From contig CALWEX010000012.1 of NCBI GenBank assembly GCA_944377425.1, positions 1 through 64,000 on the forward strand: a DNA stretch of 64,000 nucleotides. Reading direction: 5' to 3'. A program made the translations under genes and the position numbers. The notes below the pieces were generated by a model. The model ran no database searches. It had not been told where the DNA came from and saw only the letters and a program-made list of their open reading frames with translations. The stretch is from an uncultured Clostridia bacterium (GTDB lineage Bacteria > Bacillota > Clostridia > Lachnospirales > Anaerotignaceae). How positions within the stretch are numbered: position 1 is the stretch's first letter; each line of letters begins with the position of its first letter. This document shows positions 17,695-25,633 of this stretch, piece after piece.

Positions 17695-19128
17695 TTGAAG
17701 AAGATAGATAAAAACGACCCGCTTATTAAATACGGCGGTTATGCTTCAATAATGACCGCCATAGTTGTGGTTGCTGTAATAGTTTTGAATTTAGTTGTAA
17801 GCAGTTTTGATGTAAAATTCGACCTTACAAAAAACGGCCTTTATACACTTTCCGAAGATACTGTTTCTTTGGTTGAAAACTTAAATCAGGATGTAAACAT
17901 TTACTCTCTTTACGCCGAAGGCCAAGAGATTACAATGGTTACAGAAATACTTGACAGATATGCTTCTCACTCAAAGCATATTTCTATATCTAATATTGAC
18001 CCATATACCGACCCAGCTTTTGCTGTTGAGCATACCAAAAACGGTCAGCAGCCTACAATAGGCGATATTGTGGTAGAAACCGACAGCGATTTTGCCATTA
18101 TACCTCAGGAAGATATAACAGATATTAGTGTAGACAGTATGTCTCAGACAGCATACTTAAAAGGCATTAAAGTAGAAGGCGTGCTTACAGGTACTATCCG
18201 CCAGCTTACAAACGGCGCAGCTGAGGCGGTTTATGAGCTTACTGGACATAACGAAACACCTATTGGCGATGAGCTTAAAAAGGAAATGGGCTATAGCGGT
18301 TTTGATGTGCAGACTTTAGATTTATTGCAGTCAAGAGAAATACCAGAAGACTGCGAGATACTTGTTATAAACGGCCCAGCTGTGGATTTAAGCAAATCCG
18401 AAAGCGATACATTTAAAAATTATTTAGAAAACGGTGGTAAAGCCTTTATAACTTTAACACTTACAACACAGGATATGCCAAACTTTGATTCACTTTTGGC
18501 TTCTTACGGCATAGCCGACAGCGGAAGGCTTATAGTTGAGGGCAGTGCCGATTATGTAATAGACAATAACCCGCTTTATATTATTCCGGACCTTAATTCC
18601 GAAAGCAAAATATGCGAAAGCCTTGCAAGTGCTGGAACAAACATACTTACTCCGGCGGCTATGTATGTTGAAAGACTTGATACAAAGCGTTCTACAGTTA
18701 ATATCGAAACCCTTGCTTCATCTTCAACATATTCATACGCTAAGACTTTGGAAGACATAAGCGGAAATAACGCAAATCTTGCAGAAACAGACCCTACAGG
18801 ACCTTTGGATATAGTTGTTTCAATTACAGATACAGACAATAACGGCACCGAAAACGGAACAAAAATTATTGTTTCCGGCGCTTCAATGCTTCTTGAAGAC
18901 AGTGTAAACAATATTGTAAACGGTGGTAACTTTGGCCTTGTAATGAATGCTTTTGACTTCCTTAACGGCACAGAAAGCACAGGAAGAACAAAGAGCATAG
19001 GCGCTGATGAGTACCTTAATATTACACAGAGCAAGGCAGTAGTTATAATGCTTGTGTCAGTTATAGTAATACCGCTTATAATACTTTTAGTTGGCTTTAC
19101 CGTATTTATCAGGAGGAGAAACAAATGA
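17695..19128 (+). CDS. GldG-like ABC auxiliary protein
   Basis: This 477-aa protein has one N-terminal membrane helix (about 18-38), a large extracytoplasmic domain, and a C-terminal membrane helix (about 448-470) followed by RRRNK. The segment after the first helix, KFDLTKNGLYTLSEDTVSLV, is the hallmark of the GldG/ABC_transp_aux family, which resembles IFT52/GIFT domains. It starts with TTG at 17695 after AAAGGAGGCG. Its end overlaps the DUF4340 gene (ATGA). Two-helix topology places the domain outside the cell next to the permease, where it may capture a substrate. Confidence 0.85.
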   Translation: MKKIDKNDPLIKYGGYASIMTAIVVVAVIVLNLVVSSFDVKFDLTKNGLYTLSEDTVSLVENLNQDVNIYSLYAEGQEITMVTEILDRYASHSKHISISNIDPYTDPAFAVEHTKNGQQPTIGDIVVETDSDFAIIPQEDITDISVDSMSQTAYLKGIKVEGVLTGTIRQLTNGAAEAVYELTGHNETPIGDELKKEMGYSGFDVQTLDLLQSREIPEDCEILVINGPAVDLSKSESDTFKNYLENGGKAFITLTLTTQDMPNFDSLLASYGIADSGRLIVEGSADYVIDNNPLYIIPDLNSESKICESLASAGTNILTPAAMYVERLDTKRSTVNIETLASSSTYSYAKTLEDISGNNANLAETDPTGPLDIVVSITDTDNNGTENGTKIIVSGASMLLEDSVNNIVNGGNFGLVMNAFDFLNGTESTGRTKSIGADEYLNITQSKAVVIMLVSVIVIPLIILLVGFTVFIRRRNK

Positions 19129-20483
19129 GCAGTCAAAAGACAAGGCTTATAATAGGCTTAGTGGCTGTTGTTGTTCTTTTAGGCGCTTTTGGCCTTAGTA
19201 AGTCATATAACGCAAAGAAAGAAGAACAGATACTTCAGGAAGAAGAAACAAAAAAGCTTTTTGACCAAAGCGATGCCACAATAAAAAAATATGTAGTAAC
19301 TCAAGACGGAGTAACTGTTACATTTAATAAACAGGAAGATACTAACTGGGCTATAGAAGGCATGGAAAATGCAGACCTTACCCAGATTTCAATAGACCAG
19401 GCTATTGCGTGCCTTCAAAACCTTGAGTATACACAGATAATAGAAAACGGCATGGATAAAGCAGCTGATTACGGCCTTGATAAAGGTGTAACTGATGAGG
19501 CCTACGACGAAAGCGGCAATCTTGTTTATAAAATCACTGTAGGCGGCCAAACAGTTGACCAAACAGGATATTATGCCTGCCTTGATGGTGACCAGAATGT
19601 ATACATAATAAGTGCGGAAAACGGAAAACCTCTTTCACGCAGCCCAAATGCCTTTAGAGATGTATACCCAGCTTATGTGGACTATAGCGATATTAAATCG
19701 TTAAACGTCAGCATTCGCAATGGAATAAGCTACAGCGTTGTGCCTAACCCTAATGGTGAAATAACAGAAGGTTACGGCGAATACCTTCTTACAGGTGTTT
19801 ACAGCTTTGACGCGCCTGTACTTTCAGAAGAATTAGCAGATAATGTAGGCGGACCGTTCTATGAAATTACAGCTGTTGACTTTATAGATACACCAGAAGA
19901 AGGCGTTGATTATGGCTTTGATAATCCGGCTATGGTTTTATCAGCATCAGACAACAAAGGCAACGAATGTACAATAACAATAGGCAATACATGTGTTGAT
20001 GACAGTACAAAAGTTTATGCTCAGTTTAGCGGCAAAGACTATATGTGCACTGTTTTAAAAGAAAAAACAGATAAAATTAAAAATACAAATCCTTTTGATA
20101 TTATAGGCAAGTATTTTATAAACGACAGTGCTGATGCTTTCAGCGAGATTACTGTTAAAGATGCAGAGTTTACAGGTACATACAGCTTAGATGCAGAAAA
20201 CAGCAGTGTTACACTTAACGGCCAACAGGCTGATATGTCTGCTTTTACTGAAATTTATAAGAGCATAGCTGCTGTTACAATGGACGGCGAAAAGAAATTG
20301 GAGCCAGGCGAGTATGTGGGAGAGCTTATTTTAACATACCGCAGTGGAGATGTGCTTACATTAAGGTTTATGCAATATGATGACAACTATTATGCAGTAG
20401 AGCGAAATGGTGTTTGTGAATTTATAACAGGCCAAAGAAGCTTTACCCAAATAATAGAAGCAGTTAAGGCTCTTACTGAATAA
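19125..20483 (+). CDS. DUF4340 domain protein
   Basis: This 452-aa protein has a single N-terminal membrane helix (about 6-24), so it is a membrane-anchored extracytoplasmic protein. A run of Glu/Lys follows the helix. Two DUF4340-like modules appear to follow. Motifs include WAIEGMENADL (about 68) and YYACLDGDQNVYII (about 146). It has no catalytic motif that I recognise. DUF4340 proteins regularly end GldA-GldF-GldG operons, as here. It is coupled to the GldG gene by a 4-bp overlap and is followed by a strong bidirectional terminator. Confidence 0.82.
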   Translation: MSSQKTRLIIGLVAVVVLLGAFGLSKSYNAKKEEQILQEEETKKLFDQSDATIKKYVVTQDGVTVTFNKQEDTNWAIEGMENADLTQISIDQAIACLQNLEYTQIIENGMDKAADYGLDKGVTDEAYDESGNLVYKITVGGQTVDQTGYYACLDGDQNVYIISAENGKPLSRSPNAFRDVYPAYVDYSDIKSLNVSIRNGISYSVVPNPNGEITEGYGEYLLTGVYSFDAPVLSEELADNVGGPFYEITAVDFIDTPEEGVDYGFDNPAMVLSASDNKGNECTITIGNTCVDDSTKVYAQFSGKDYMCTVLKEKTDKIKNTNPFDIIGKYFINDSADAFSEITVKDAEFTGTYSLDAENSSVTLNGQQADMSAFTEIYKSIAAVTMDGEKKLEPGEYVGELILTYRSGDVLTLRFMQYDDNYYAVERNGVCEFITGQRSFTQIIEAVKALTE

Positions 20484-20504
20484 CATAAAGTTTTTAAATA
20501 ATAT

Positions 20505-20545
20505 AAAAACACCTGAAAACATCAGTTTTGTTTTCGGGTGTTTTT
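20505..20545. terminator. Bidirectional terminator between convergent genes
   Basis: AAAAACACCTGAAAAC (20505-20520) pairs with GTTTTCGGGTGTTTTT (20530-20545), with one G-T pair. It serves the DUF4340 gene and the M20 amidohydrolase gene. Confidence 0.85.
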
Positions 20546-20591
20546 GTTTTGCAATAATTAAAGCATATATAAAATTTATTTATGTTAAAAA

Positions 20592-21740
20592 TTATATTTT
20601 ATATAAATTTATTATGTATTTATGCAGTGTTTCAAGTGCCTTATAAAAACAGTCCTCGCTTAATACAAATTTAGGATTGTGCAAAGGCAAAGCTGTTTGT
20701 GATTTTGAGCGGAAAACCATAAGTATTCCCGGGATATTTTCAAAATAAATACAGGCATTATCTCCAGCTAAATAAAGTTTATCCACAATGTAAAACTCGT
20801 CACCGAAAACCTCTTTGCCTGTTTGAGTGGCCTTTTTAACCATGTATGGATTATTAATAATAGGTGTAATAGGGTCTTTTGATACATCGTATTTTATATT
20901 AACGCCTGTCTGGTTTTGAATTTTTTCAATGGTGTCTTTTATAATATCTGCAAGCTTTAAATAGTCTTTCATGGAGCTTGCCCTTAAGTTTCCGTTTATT
21001 TTGGCGTAATCACTCATTACATTTGGTGATGTGCCGCCTTGTATTTGACCTATGCCTATGCAGAATGGGTATTTGGAGATGTAGCTTTGGTTAAGCTTGT
21101 AAAGTTCAACAGATGTAAGACATGCGGCATTTATGGCGTCACGGCCTTTTTGACTTGCGGCCCAGTGCGCTGAAACACCTTTAAACTCAATTTCAATACG
21201 GCCTATGGCAGCAGAAGCTATGTCTTTATTTACTTCCATTCCGCCGGAAGCCTTGTTTACAAAGTGAAACATAATTAAAGAGTCAGCTTTTGGGTTTTCC
21301 AAAACACCGCTTTCAATCATAACTTTTGCACCGCTTCCTATTTCCTCAGCTGGCTCGAATACAAATTTTACATTACAGCTTAAAGAGTCTTTTGTTTTTT
21401 GGCATAGTTTAGCCAGTACAAGGGCTACAGCCATGTTGGCATCGTGACCGCATGCGTGCATGGCGCCTTTGTTTTTGGAAGCAAAAGAAAGGTCTGTATT
21501 TTCGTCTATAGGCACAGCATCAATTTCGGCACGCACAATAACTGTGGGTGCATTTTCTTTTACATTTAAAAAAGCATAGCAGCCTGTTGGCTGAGTTTTT
21601 TTAACGCTGTATCCGGCATTTTGAAGATAGTCAACTATAAAATCTGTTGTAGCAAACTCTTTAAATGCTGTTTCTGGGTACATATGGAAATGACGGCGAA
21701 GCTGTACTAATTCTTTTTGAAACTTAGTGTAGTCAATCAT
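20592..21740 (-). CDS. M20-family amidohydrolase
   Basis: This is a cytoplasmic metal-dependent amidohydrolase of the M20D type (AbgB, hippurate hydrolase and IAA-amino-acid hydrolase relatives), 382 aa. Metal-binding features are HACGHDANMAVAL (about 92-104) and EPAEEIGSGAKVMI (about 128-141), and a late HNPKF motif near residue 352. The dimerisation 'lid' domain lies between about 180 and 290. It starts at ATG 21740 after AAAAGGAG. Substrates in this family are N-acyl or N-aroyl amino acids, or aminobenzoyl-glutamate; the exact one is unknown. It is divergent from a 42-codon gene and the importer operon, but shares only about 85 bp of upstream DNA with the former. Confidence 0.88.
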   Translation of the reverse strand: MIDYTKFQKELVQLRRHFHMYPETAFKEFATTDFIVDYLQNAGYSVKKTQPTGCYAFLNVKENAPTVIVRAEIDAVPIDENTDLSFASKNKGAMHACGHDANMAVALVLAKLCQKTKDSLSCNVKFVFEPAEEIGSGAKVMIESGVLENPKADSLIMFHFVNKASGGMEVNKDIASAAIGRIEIEFKGVSAHWAASQKGRDAINAACLTSVELYKLNQSYISKYPFCIGIGQIQGGTSPNVMSDYAKINGNLRASSMKDYLKLADIIKDTIEKIQNQTGVNIKYDVSKDPITPIINNPYMVKKATQTGKEVFGDEFYIVDKLYLAGDNACIYFENIPGILMVFRSKSQTALPLHNPKFVLSEDCFYKALETLHKYIINLYKI

Positions 21741-21825
21741 ACAAAAATTCTCCTTTTCATAAACCTAATTATACGATAAATTTTTAAATGTTGTAAACCG
21801 TTATAAATAAAGGGGAGTAAAAACA

Positions 21826-21954
21826 GTGGAAATTAAAAGAGTGTTTAAAAGCAGCAGTGAAAATATACGAAAAGAAAATATAATTGAAATAATAAGGCGT
21901 TTTAAATATGCATTAAAAAGCGAAAAAGCAGAAAATAAAAACAGTAATAAATAA
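21826..21954 (+). CDS. Small basic protein, 42 aa
   Basis: This short gene has a GTG start at 21826 preceded by AGGGGAG at good spacing. The product is strongly basic and helical: it begins MEIKRVFKSSSENIRK, contains IIEIIRRFKYALK and ends in Lys/Asn. It has no membrane segment. An amphipathic helix in the middle could bind nucleic acid, membrane or a partner protein. It sits between the M20 gene (divergent) and the importer operon (105 bp downstream, same strand). The same 12-mer AAATGTTGTAAA lies before it (21786-21797) and before the importer operon (22006-22017). I do not recognise the family. Confidence 0.5.
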   Translation: MEIKRVFKSSSENIRKENIIEIIRRFKYALKSEKAENKNSNK

Positions 21955-22059
21955 ACGCTGAAATTAATTTTATCGTAGCTTTATTTTATGTGGTTATTAG
22001 TATAAAAATGTTGTAAAATGTTTTATATACTAAAATTTTCATGTTTGGAGGGATTGGTA

Positions 22060-22887
22060 TTGAAGGGCGATAAAAGACAGGTTATGACTTGGCCGGCTAT
22101 GGCGGCGCTTTTTATATTCGCTGTTTTTCCGCTTTTGATTATGCTTTTTAACAGCTTTCAAAGTGATGATGGCACGGGCGGCTTTGTTATATCAAACTAT
22201 GTTAGGTTCTTTTCTAAAAGTACATACCTTAAACTTACAGGGCGCACTATTTTCAATAGTGTAATGGTAACTATAATAAGTCTTATAATTTCATATCCTT
22301 TGGCTTATATAATGGCTAAAAAGCTTAAAGGCCTTAAAAACATTGTAATGGTGCTTATTATAATACCGTTTTTTACAAATCAGCTGGTACGTGTATATAG
22401 CTGGCTTATATTTTTGCAGGACGGGGGTCTTTTGGAAAGCCTGCTTAACTCAATAGGCCTTGTAGACGGCGCTTTGGGTATTATGTATACAAAAACTGCT
22501 GTTATAATTGGCCTTGTTCACGCGTTTTTTCCATATATGGTAATTACCATTTATATGGCTCTTGAAAGAATGGATAATTCCATACTGGAGGCAAGCTCGT
22601 CTTTGGGTGCTTCCACTTTTACAACATTCCGTAAGGTTATATTCCCTATGTCAATGCCTGGCGTTGTATCGGGAATAATGATTGTTTTTGTGCCTTGCCT
22701 TGGAACATTTGTAGAACCGCGAATACTTGGCGGTGTAAACGGAACGGTTATAGGTACAGTTATTGAAGACCAGTTCTTTGAGATTTACGGCTGGAACTTT
22801 GGTGCCGCTATAGCATTTATACTTCTTGCTATGGTGCTTATAAGCATGGCGGCTATAGGAAAATGGGGAAAGAGGTATGACATATGA
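22060..22887 (+). CDS. potB: Polyamine-type ABC permease, PotB-like
   Basis: This is the first permease of a spermidine/putrescine-type importer (MOI/CysTW class), 275 aa and six helices. I start it at TTG 22060, seven bases after GGAGGG; an ATG further upstream lacks a site. The EAA coupling loop is LEASSSLGASTFTTFRKVIFPMSMPG (about 170-195), and the FVPCLGTFVEPRILGG segment is typical of PotB. The operon continues by 4-bp overlaps into a second permease and an ATPase, then a PfkB kinase and an ADP-ribosylglycohydrolase. The last two genes make a polyamine substrate doubtful; PotB here is a family name, not a proven substrate. Confidence 0.82.
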   Translation: MKGDKRQVMTWPAMAALFIFAVFPLLIMLFNSFQSDDGTGGFVISNYVRFFSKSTYLKLTGRTIFNSVMVTIISLIISYPLAYIMAKKLKGLKNIVMVLIIIPFFTNQLVRVYSWLIFLQDGGLLESLLNSIGLVDGALGIMYTKTAVIIGLVHAFFPYMVITIYMALERMDNSILEASSSLGASTFTTFRKVIFPMSMPGVVSGIMIVFVPCLGTFVEPRILGGVNGTVIGTVIEDQFFEIYGWNFGAAIAFILLAMVLISMAAIGKWGKRYDI

Positions 22888-23684
22888 AAAAAGGTGTTGT
22901 TTCAAAATTATACGTGCTTTTAATTATGCTTTACCTTTATGTGCCTATAATAGTGCTTATGATAATGGGTTTTAATAAATCCCGTTATAATTCCATGCCT
23001 TTTGAATTTTCACTGGAATGGTATCAGGCACTTATTGAAGATACAGTTTTACAGAAAGCGGCACTTAACTCTGTTCTGCTGGCTCTTGCTACAGGAATTA
23101 TATGTGTTATACTTGCTACACTTTTTATATTGGGTGAAAGGTATCTTTCAAACAGAACAAAAAGTCTTTTTAACAGCATTTCAATGATGCCTATGAGTAT
23201 TCCTTGGCTTATAATGGGTCTTTCACTTTTGCTTTTAATCAGGTTTTTTGATTTTGATAAATCAATGTTTTTTGTGGCAGCCGGACATGTTGTTATTTCC
23301 CTGCCATATTCATTGCTTGTTTTAAAGGCAAGGGTGCAGTCTATGGACAGAGCCTTAGAAGAAATGAGCGCATCTCTTGGCGCAAGTCCTTTAACAACAT
23401 TTAGAAGAATAACCCTTCCGGCTATTGCTCCGGCAATGGTGGCCGGCGGATTTTTGTCATTTATGATAAGTTTTGATAACTTCGCCATTAGCTATTTCCT
23501 TATGCCGGCGGGAGTGTCAACTCTGCCTATAGAAATTCAGTCCTCCATTAAGTTTGGCTTTACGCCGGAAATTAATGCCGTTTCTACGGTAATTATAGGC
23601 GTGTCGCTTTTATGCCTTGCTGTGGTAGGCTTAATAATGGGCTCAAGCCTTAAAACAATGGTTGGAAGGAGCGAAAACAAATGA
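22884..23684 (+). CDS. potC: Polyamine-type ABC permease, PotC-like
   Basis: This second permease has 266 aa and six helices, and its ATG overlaps the end of potB. It opens with a membrane helix followed by MGFNKSRYNSMPFEFSLEWY, which is characteristic of PotC. The EAA loop is LEEMSASLGASPLTTFRRITLPAIAPA (about 155-181). It pairs with PotB to form the channel. Its stop overlaps the ATPase start by 4 bp, so all three subunits are translationally coupled. As with PotB, the substrate should be inferred from the enzymes downstream rather than from the name. Confidence 0.83.
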   Translation: MKKGVVSKLYVLLIMLYLYVPIIVLMIMGFNKSRYNSMPFEFSLEWYQALIEDTVLQKAALNSVLLALATGIICVILATLFILGERYLSNRTKSLFNSISMMPMSIPWLIMGLSLLLLIRFFDFDKSMFFVAAGHVVISLPYSLLVLKARVQSMDRALEEMSASLGASPLTTFRRITLPAIAPAMVAGGFLSFMISFDNFAISYFLMPAGVSTLPIEIQSSIKFGFTPEINAVSTVIIGVSLLCLAVVGLIMGSSLKTMVGRSENK

Positions 23685-24745
23685 GTAAAGTGGTTTTAAA
23701 GGGGATTACAAAAAAATACGGTAATAATACCGTAGTAAACAATATAGATTTAACAGCCGAAAATGGAAAGCTTATATCAATACTTGGGCCTTCCGGCTGC
23801 GGCAAAACAACTACACTTAGAATGATTGCCGGTTTTGAAAAGCCAGACGGCGGCGAGATACTTTTTGATGACAAAGAAGTAGGCTCAATACCGGTTAATA
23901 AAAGGAATATAGGCATGGTTTTCCAAAGCTATGCACTCTTTCCGCATATGACAGTTGAGCAGAATGTGGCATACGGTTTGGAACAGAGAAAGACTCCCCC
24001 GGCTGAAATTAAAGAAAGAGTCGCTGAAGCGCTTAAAATGGTACATATGGACGAATATGCCAAAAGAAAGCCAAAACAGCTTTCGGGCGGTCAGCAGCAA
24101 AGGGTGGCTCTTGCCCGGGCCCTTGTAATTAAGCCTGATGTTTTGCTTTTGGACGAGTGTTTAAGTGCTCTTGACAAAAAGCTTAGGGTAGAAATGCAGG
24201 TTGAGCTTAGGCGCATACTTGAACAGACAGGCGTTACAACATTTTTTGTAACTCACGACCAAGAAGAAGCAATGACTCTTTCGGATAAAATAGTAGTTAT
24301 GAATGCCGGTAAAATAGAGCAGGCCGGAACGCCTTTTGAGATTTACGAAAAACCGGCAACTCGCTTTACTGCTGGATTTTTGGGCAAAGCTAACTTTTTC
24401 GAGGGCAAAGCCTTATCTTTTGAAAACAATAAAGTTCAGCTTGAAACAGAAAACGGAAATATTACAATACCTGCACAAAATGCCGTTGTGGGGCAGAACA
24501 TGCTCTATGTAGTGCGCCCTGAAAAGATTAGGTTTGTGCCGGAGGGCAAAGGCGGACTTAAAGGTACTATTGAGCATGTAACTTATTCCGGAAACATTTC
24601 AACATGTACAGTTGTTTGCTCTGGAAAAGAAATTATATGTGAGGTTCAAAATGCTGTTTCTGACCAAAGACCTCAGAAAGGCCAAAGTGTGGCTCTTGAT
24701 TGGGACAGCGCCGGAAGTATTGAAATTATGGGTGGTGTTAATTAA
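23681..24745 (+). CDS. potA: Polyamine-type ABC ATPase, PotA-like
   Basis: This is the ATP-binding subunit, 354 aa. The ATPase domain (1-235) has Walker A GPSGCGKTT (about 35-43), Q-loop GMVFQSYALFPHMTV, and signature LSGGQQQRVALARAL. Walker B is VLLLDECLSALD, in which Cys replaces the usual Pro of DEP; this sits outside the catalytic Asp-Glu pair and is probably tolerated. A C-terminal TOBE-type regulatory domain (about 265-354) follows. PfkB starts at the very next base after the stop. No substrate-binding protein (PotD) gene occurs anywhere in the operon. Confidence 0.87.
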   Translation: MSKVVLKGITKKYGNNTVVNNIDLTAENGKLISILGPSGCGKTTTLRMIAGFEKPDGGEILFDDKEVGSIPVNKRNIGMVFQSYALFPHMTVEQNVAYGLEQRKTPPAEIKERVAEALKMVHMDEYAKRKPKQLSGGQQQRVALARALVIKPDVLLLDECLSALDKKLRVEMQVELRRILEQTGVTTFFVTHDQEEAMTLSDKIVVMNAGKIEQAGTPFEIYEKPATRFTAGFLGKANFFEGKALSFENNKVQLETENGNITIPAQNAVVGQNMLYVVRPEKIRFVPEGKGGLKGTIEHVTYSGNISTCTVVCSGKEIICEVQNAVSDQRPQKGQSVALDWDSAGSIEIMGGVN

Positions 24746-25630
24746 ATGGACTGTATAATTTTTGGCGGACTTGTGGTAGATAAGTATTTCGATATAGAAG
24801 GCTATCCTGACAGGGGACAGGACGGGTTTATTACAAGCGAGGCGGCCTATGTAGGCGGCTGTGCCATAAACATAGCGGCCACAATTAATAACTTAGGCGG
24901 CAGGGCCCATGTTGTTTCTTATATAGGCAACGACAAAACAGGGGAGCAGATACTTAAATACTTAAAGACAAACGGTTTTTCTCAGGAGTTTGTTAAGCAA
25001 ACAGATGGTATAAGCGGTTACTGCCTTGTGTTTAAAGAGCCTGACGGCGAAAGAACATTCCTTACAAAAAAAGGCGTTGAAGGCAAGTTTGACCCTGAGC
25101 TTTTAGAGAATATAGACAGCATAAAGTCGCCTATTGGGGCTATTACAGGCTATTACCTGCTTAATGAGGCAGCACCTATTATAATGGACTGTATAGAGGT
25201 TATGCGTGTATCAGGCACTAAATTTATATTTGACCCGGGCCCTCTTGCTGGAAGTATAAGAGAGGATATACTTAAAAGAATGATAAAGGCTTCTTTTGTT
25301 GTAACTCCTAACGAAACCGAAATTGAAATTTTTGAAAAAGTTCAGCCTAATTTTATAGAAAGCTATGTACGCTCAAGGGGCATTGTAGTGCTTAAAAAAG
25401 GCGCTGCCGGCGGAAGATGTTATACAAGAAACGGAATATTTGACTATAACAGTGTTAAAGTTGATGCTGTTGATACAACAGGTGCTGGTGATAGTTTTAC
25501 AGGTGCCCTGTGCTATGCTTTGGGTTCTGGTGTGGATATTAAAAATGCTGTTGATTTGGCGTCGCTATGTGCCGCTAAAACAGTACAGATAAACGCTCCG
25601 CATGGTTTTTGGAATATTAAGGAGGTATAA
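24746..25630 (+). CDS. PfkB-family sugar or nucleoside kinase
   Basis: This ribokinase-fold kinase has 294 aa. The N-terminal PfkB signature region is YVGGCAINIAATINNLGGRAHVVSYIGND (about 32-60). The C-terminal signature DTTGAGDSFTGALC (about 240-253) holds the anion hole and the catalytic base Asp. Substrates of the family include ribose, adenosine, fructose derivatives and pseudouridine. It abuts potA with no gap, and its own end carries the ribosome site (GGAGGT) of the next gene. In this setting it most likely phosphorylates a ribose or nucleoside freed from an imported compound by the neighbouring glycohydrolase. That role is inference. Confidence 0.87.
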   Translation: MDCIIFGGLVVDKYFDIEGYPDRGQDGFITSEAAYVGGCAINIAATINNLGGRAHVVSYIGNDKTGEQILKYLKTNGFSQEFVKQTDGISGYCLVFKEPDGERTFLTKKGVEGKFDPELLENIDSIKSPIGAITGYYLLNEAAPIIMDCIEVMRVSGTKFIFDPGPLAGSIREDILKRMIKASFVVTPNETEIEIFEKVQPNFIESYVRSRGIVVLKKGAAGGRCYTRNGIFDYNSVKVDAVDTTGAGDSFTGALCYALGSGVDIKNAVDLASLCAAKTVQINAPHGFWNIKEV

Positions 25631-25633
25631 AAA

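Noticed and set aside
18576-19136. Open frame of 186 codons on the minus strand inside the GldG-like gene
   Set aside because: Antisense shadow of a clear coding gene; hydrophobic content comes from the complement of Lys/Asn-rich codons.
23024-23488. Open frame of 154 codons on the minus strand inside potC
   Set aside because: Antisense to a permease with an intact EAA loop; no ribosome site.
22060-24745. Firm assignment as a spermidine/putrescine importer
   Set aside because: The subunits are of that family, but the co-transcribed kinase and ribosyl hydrolase and the missing PotD make the substrate uncertain.
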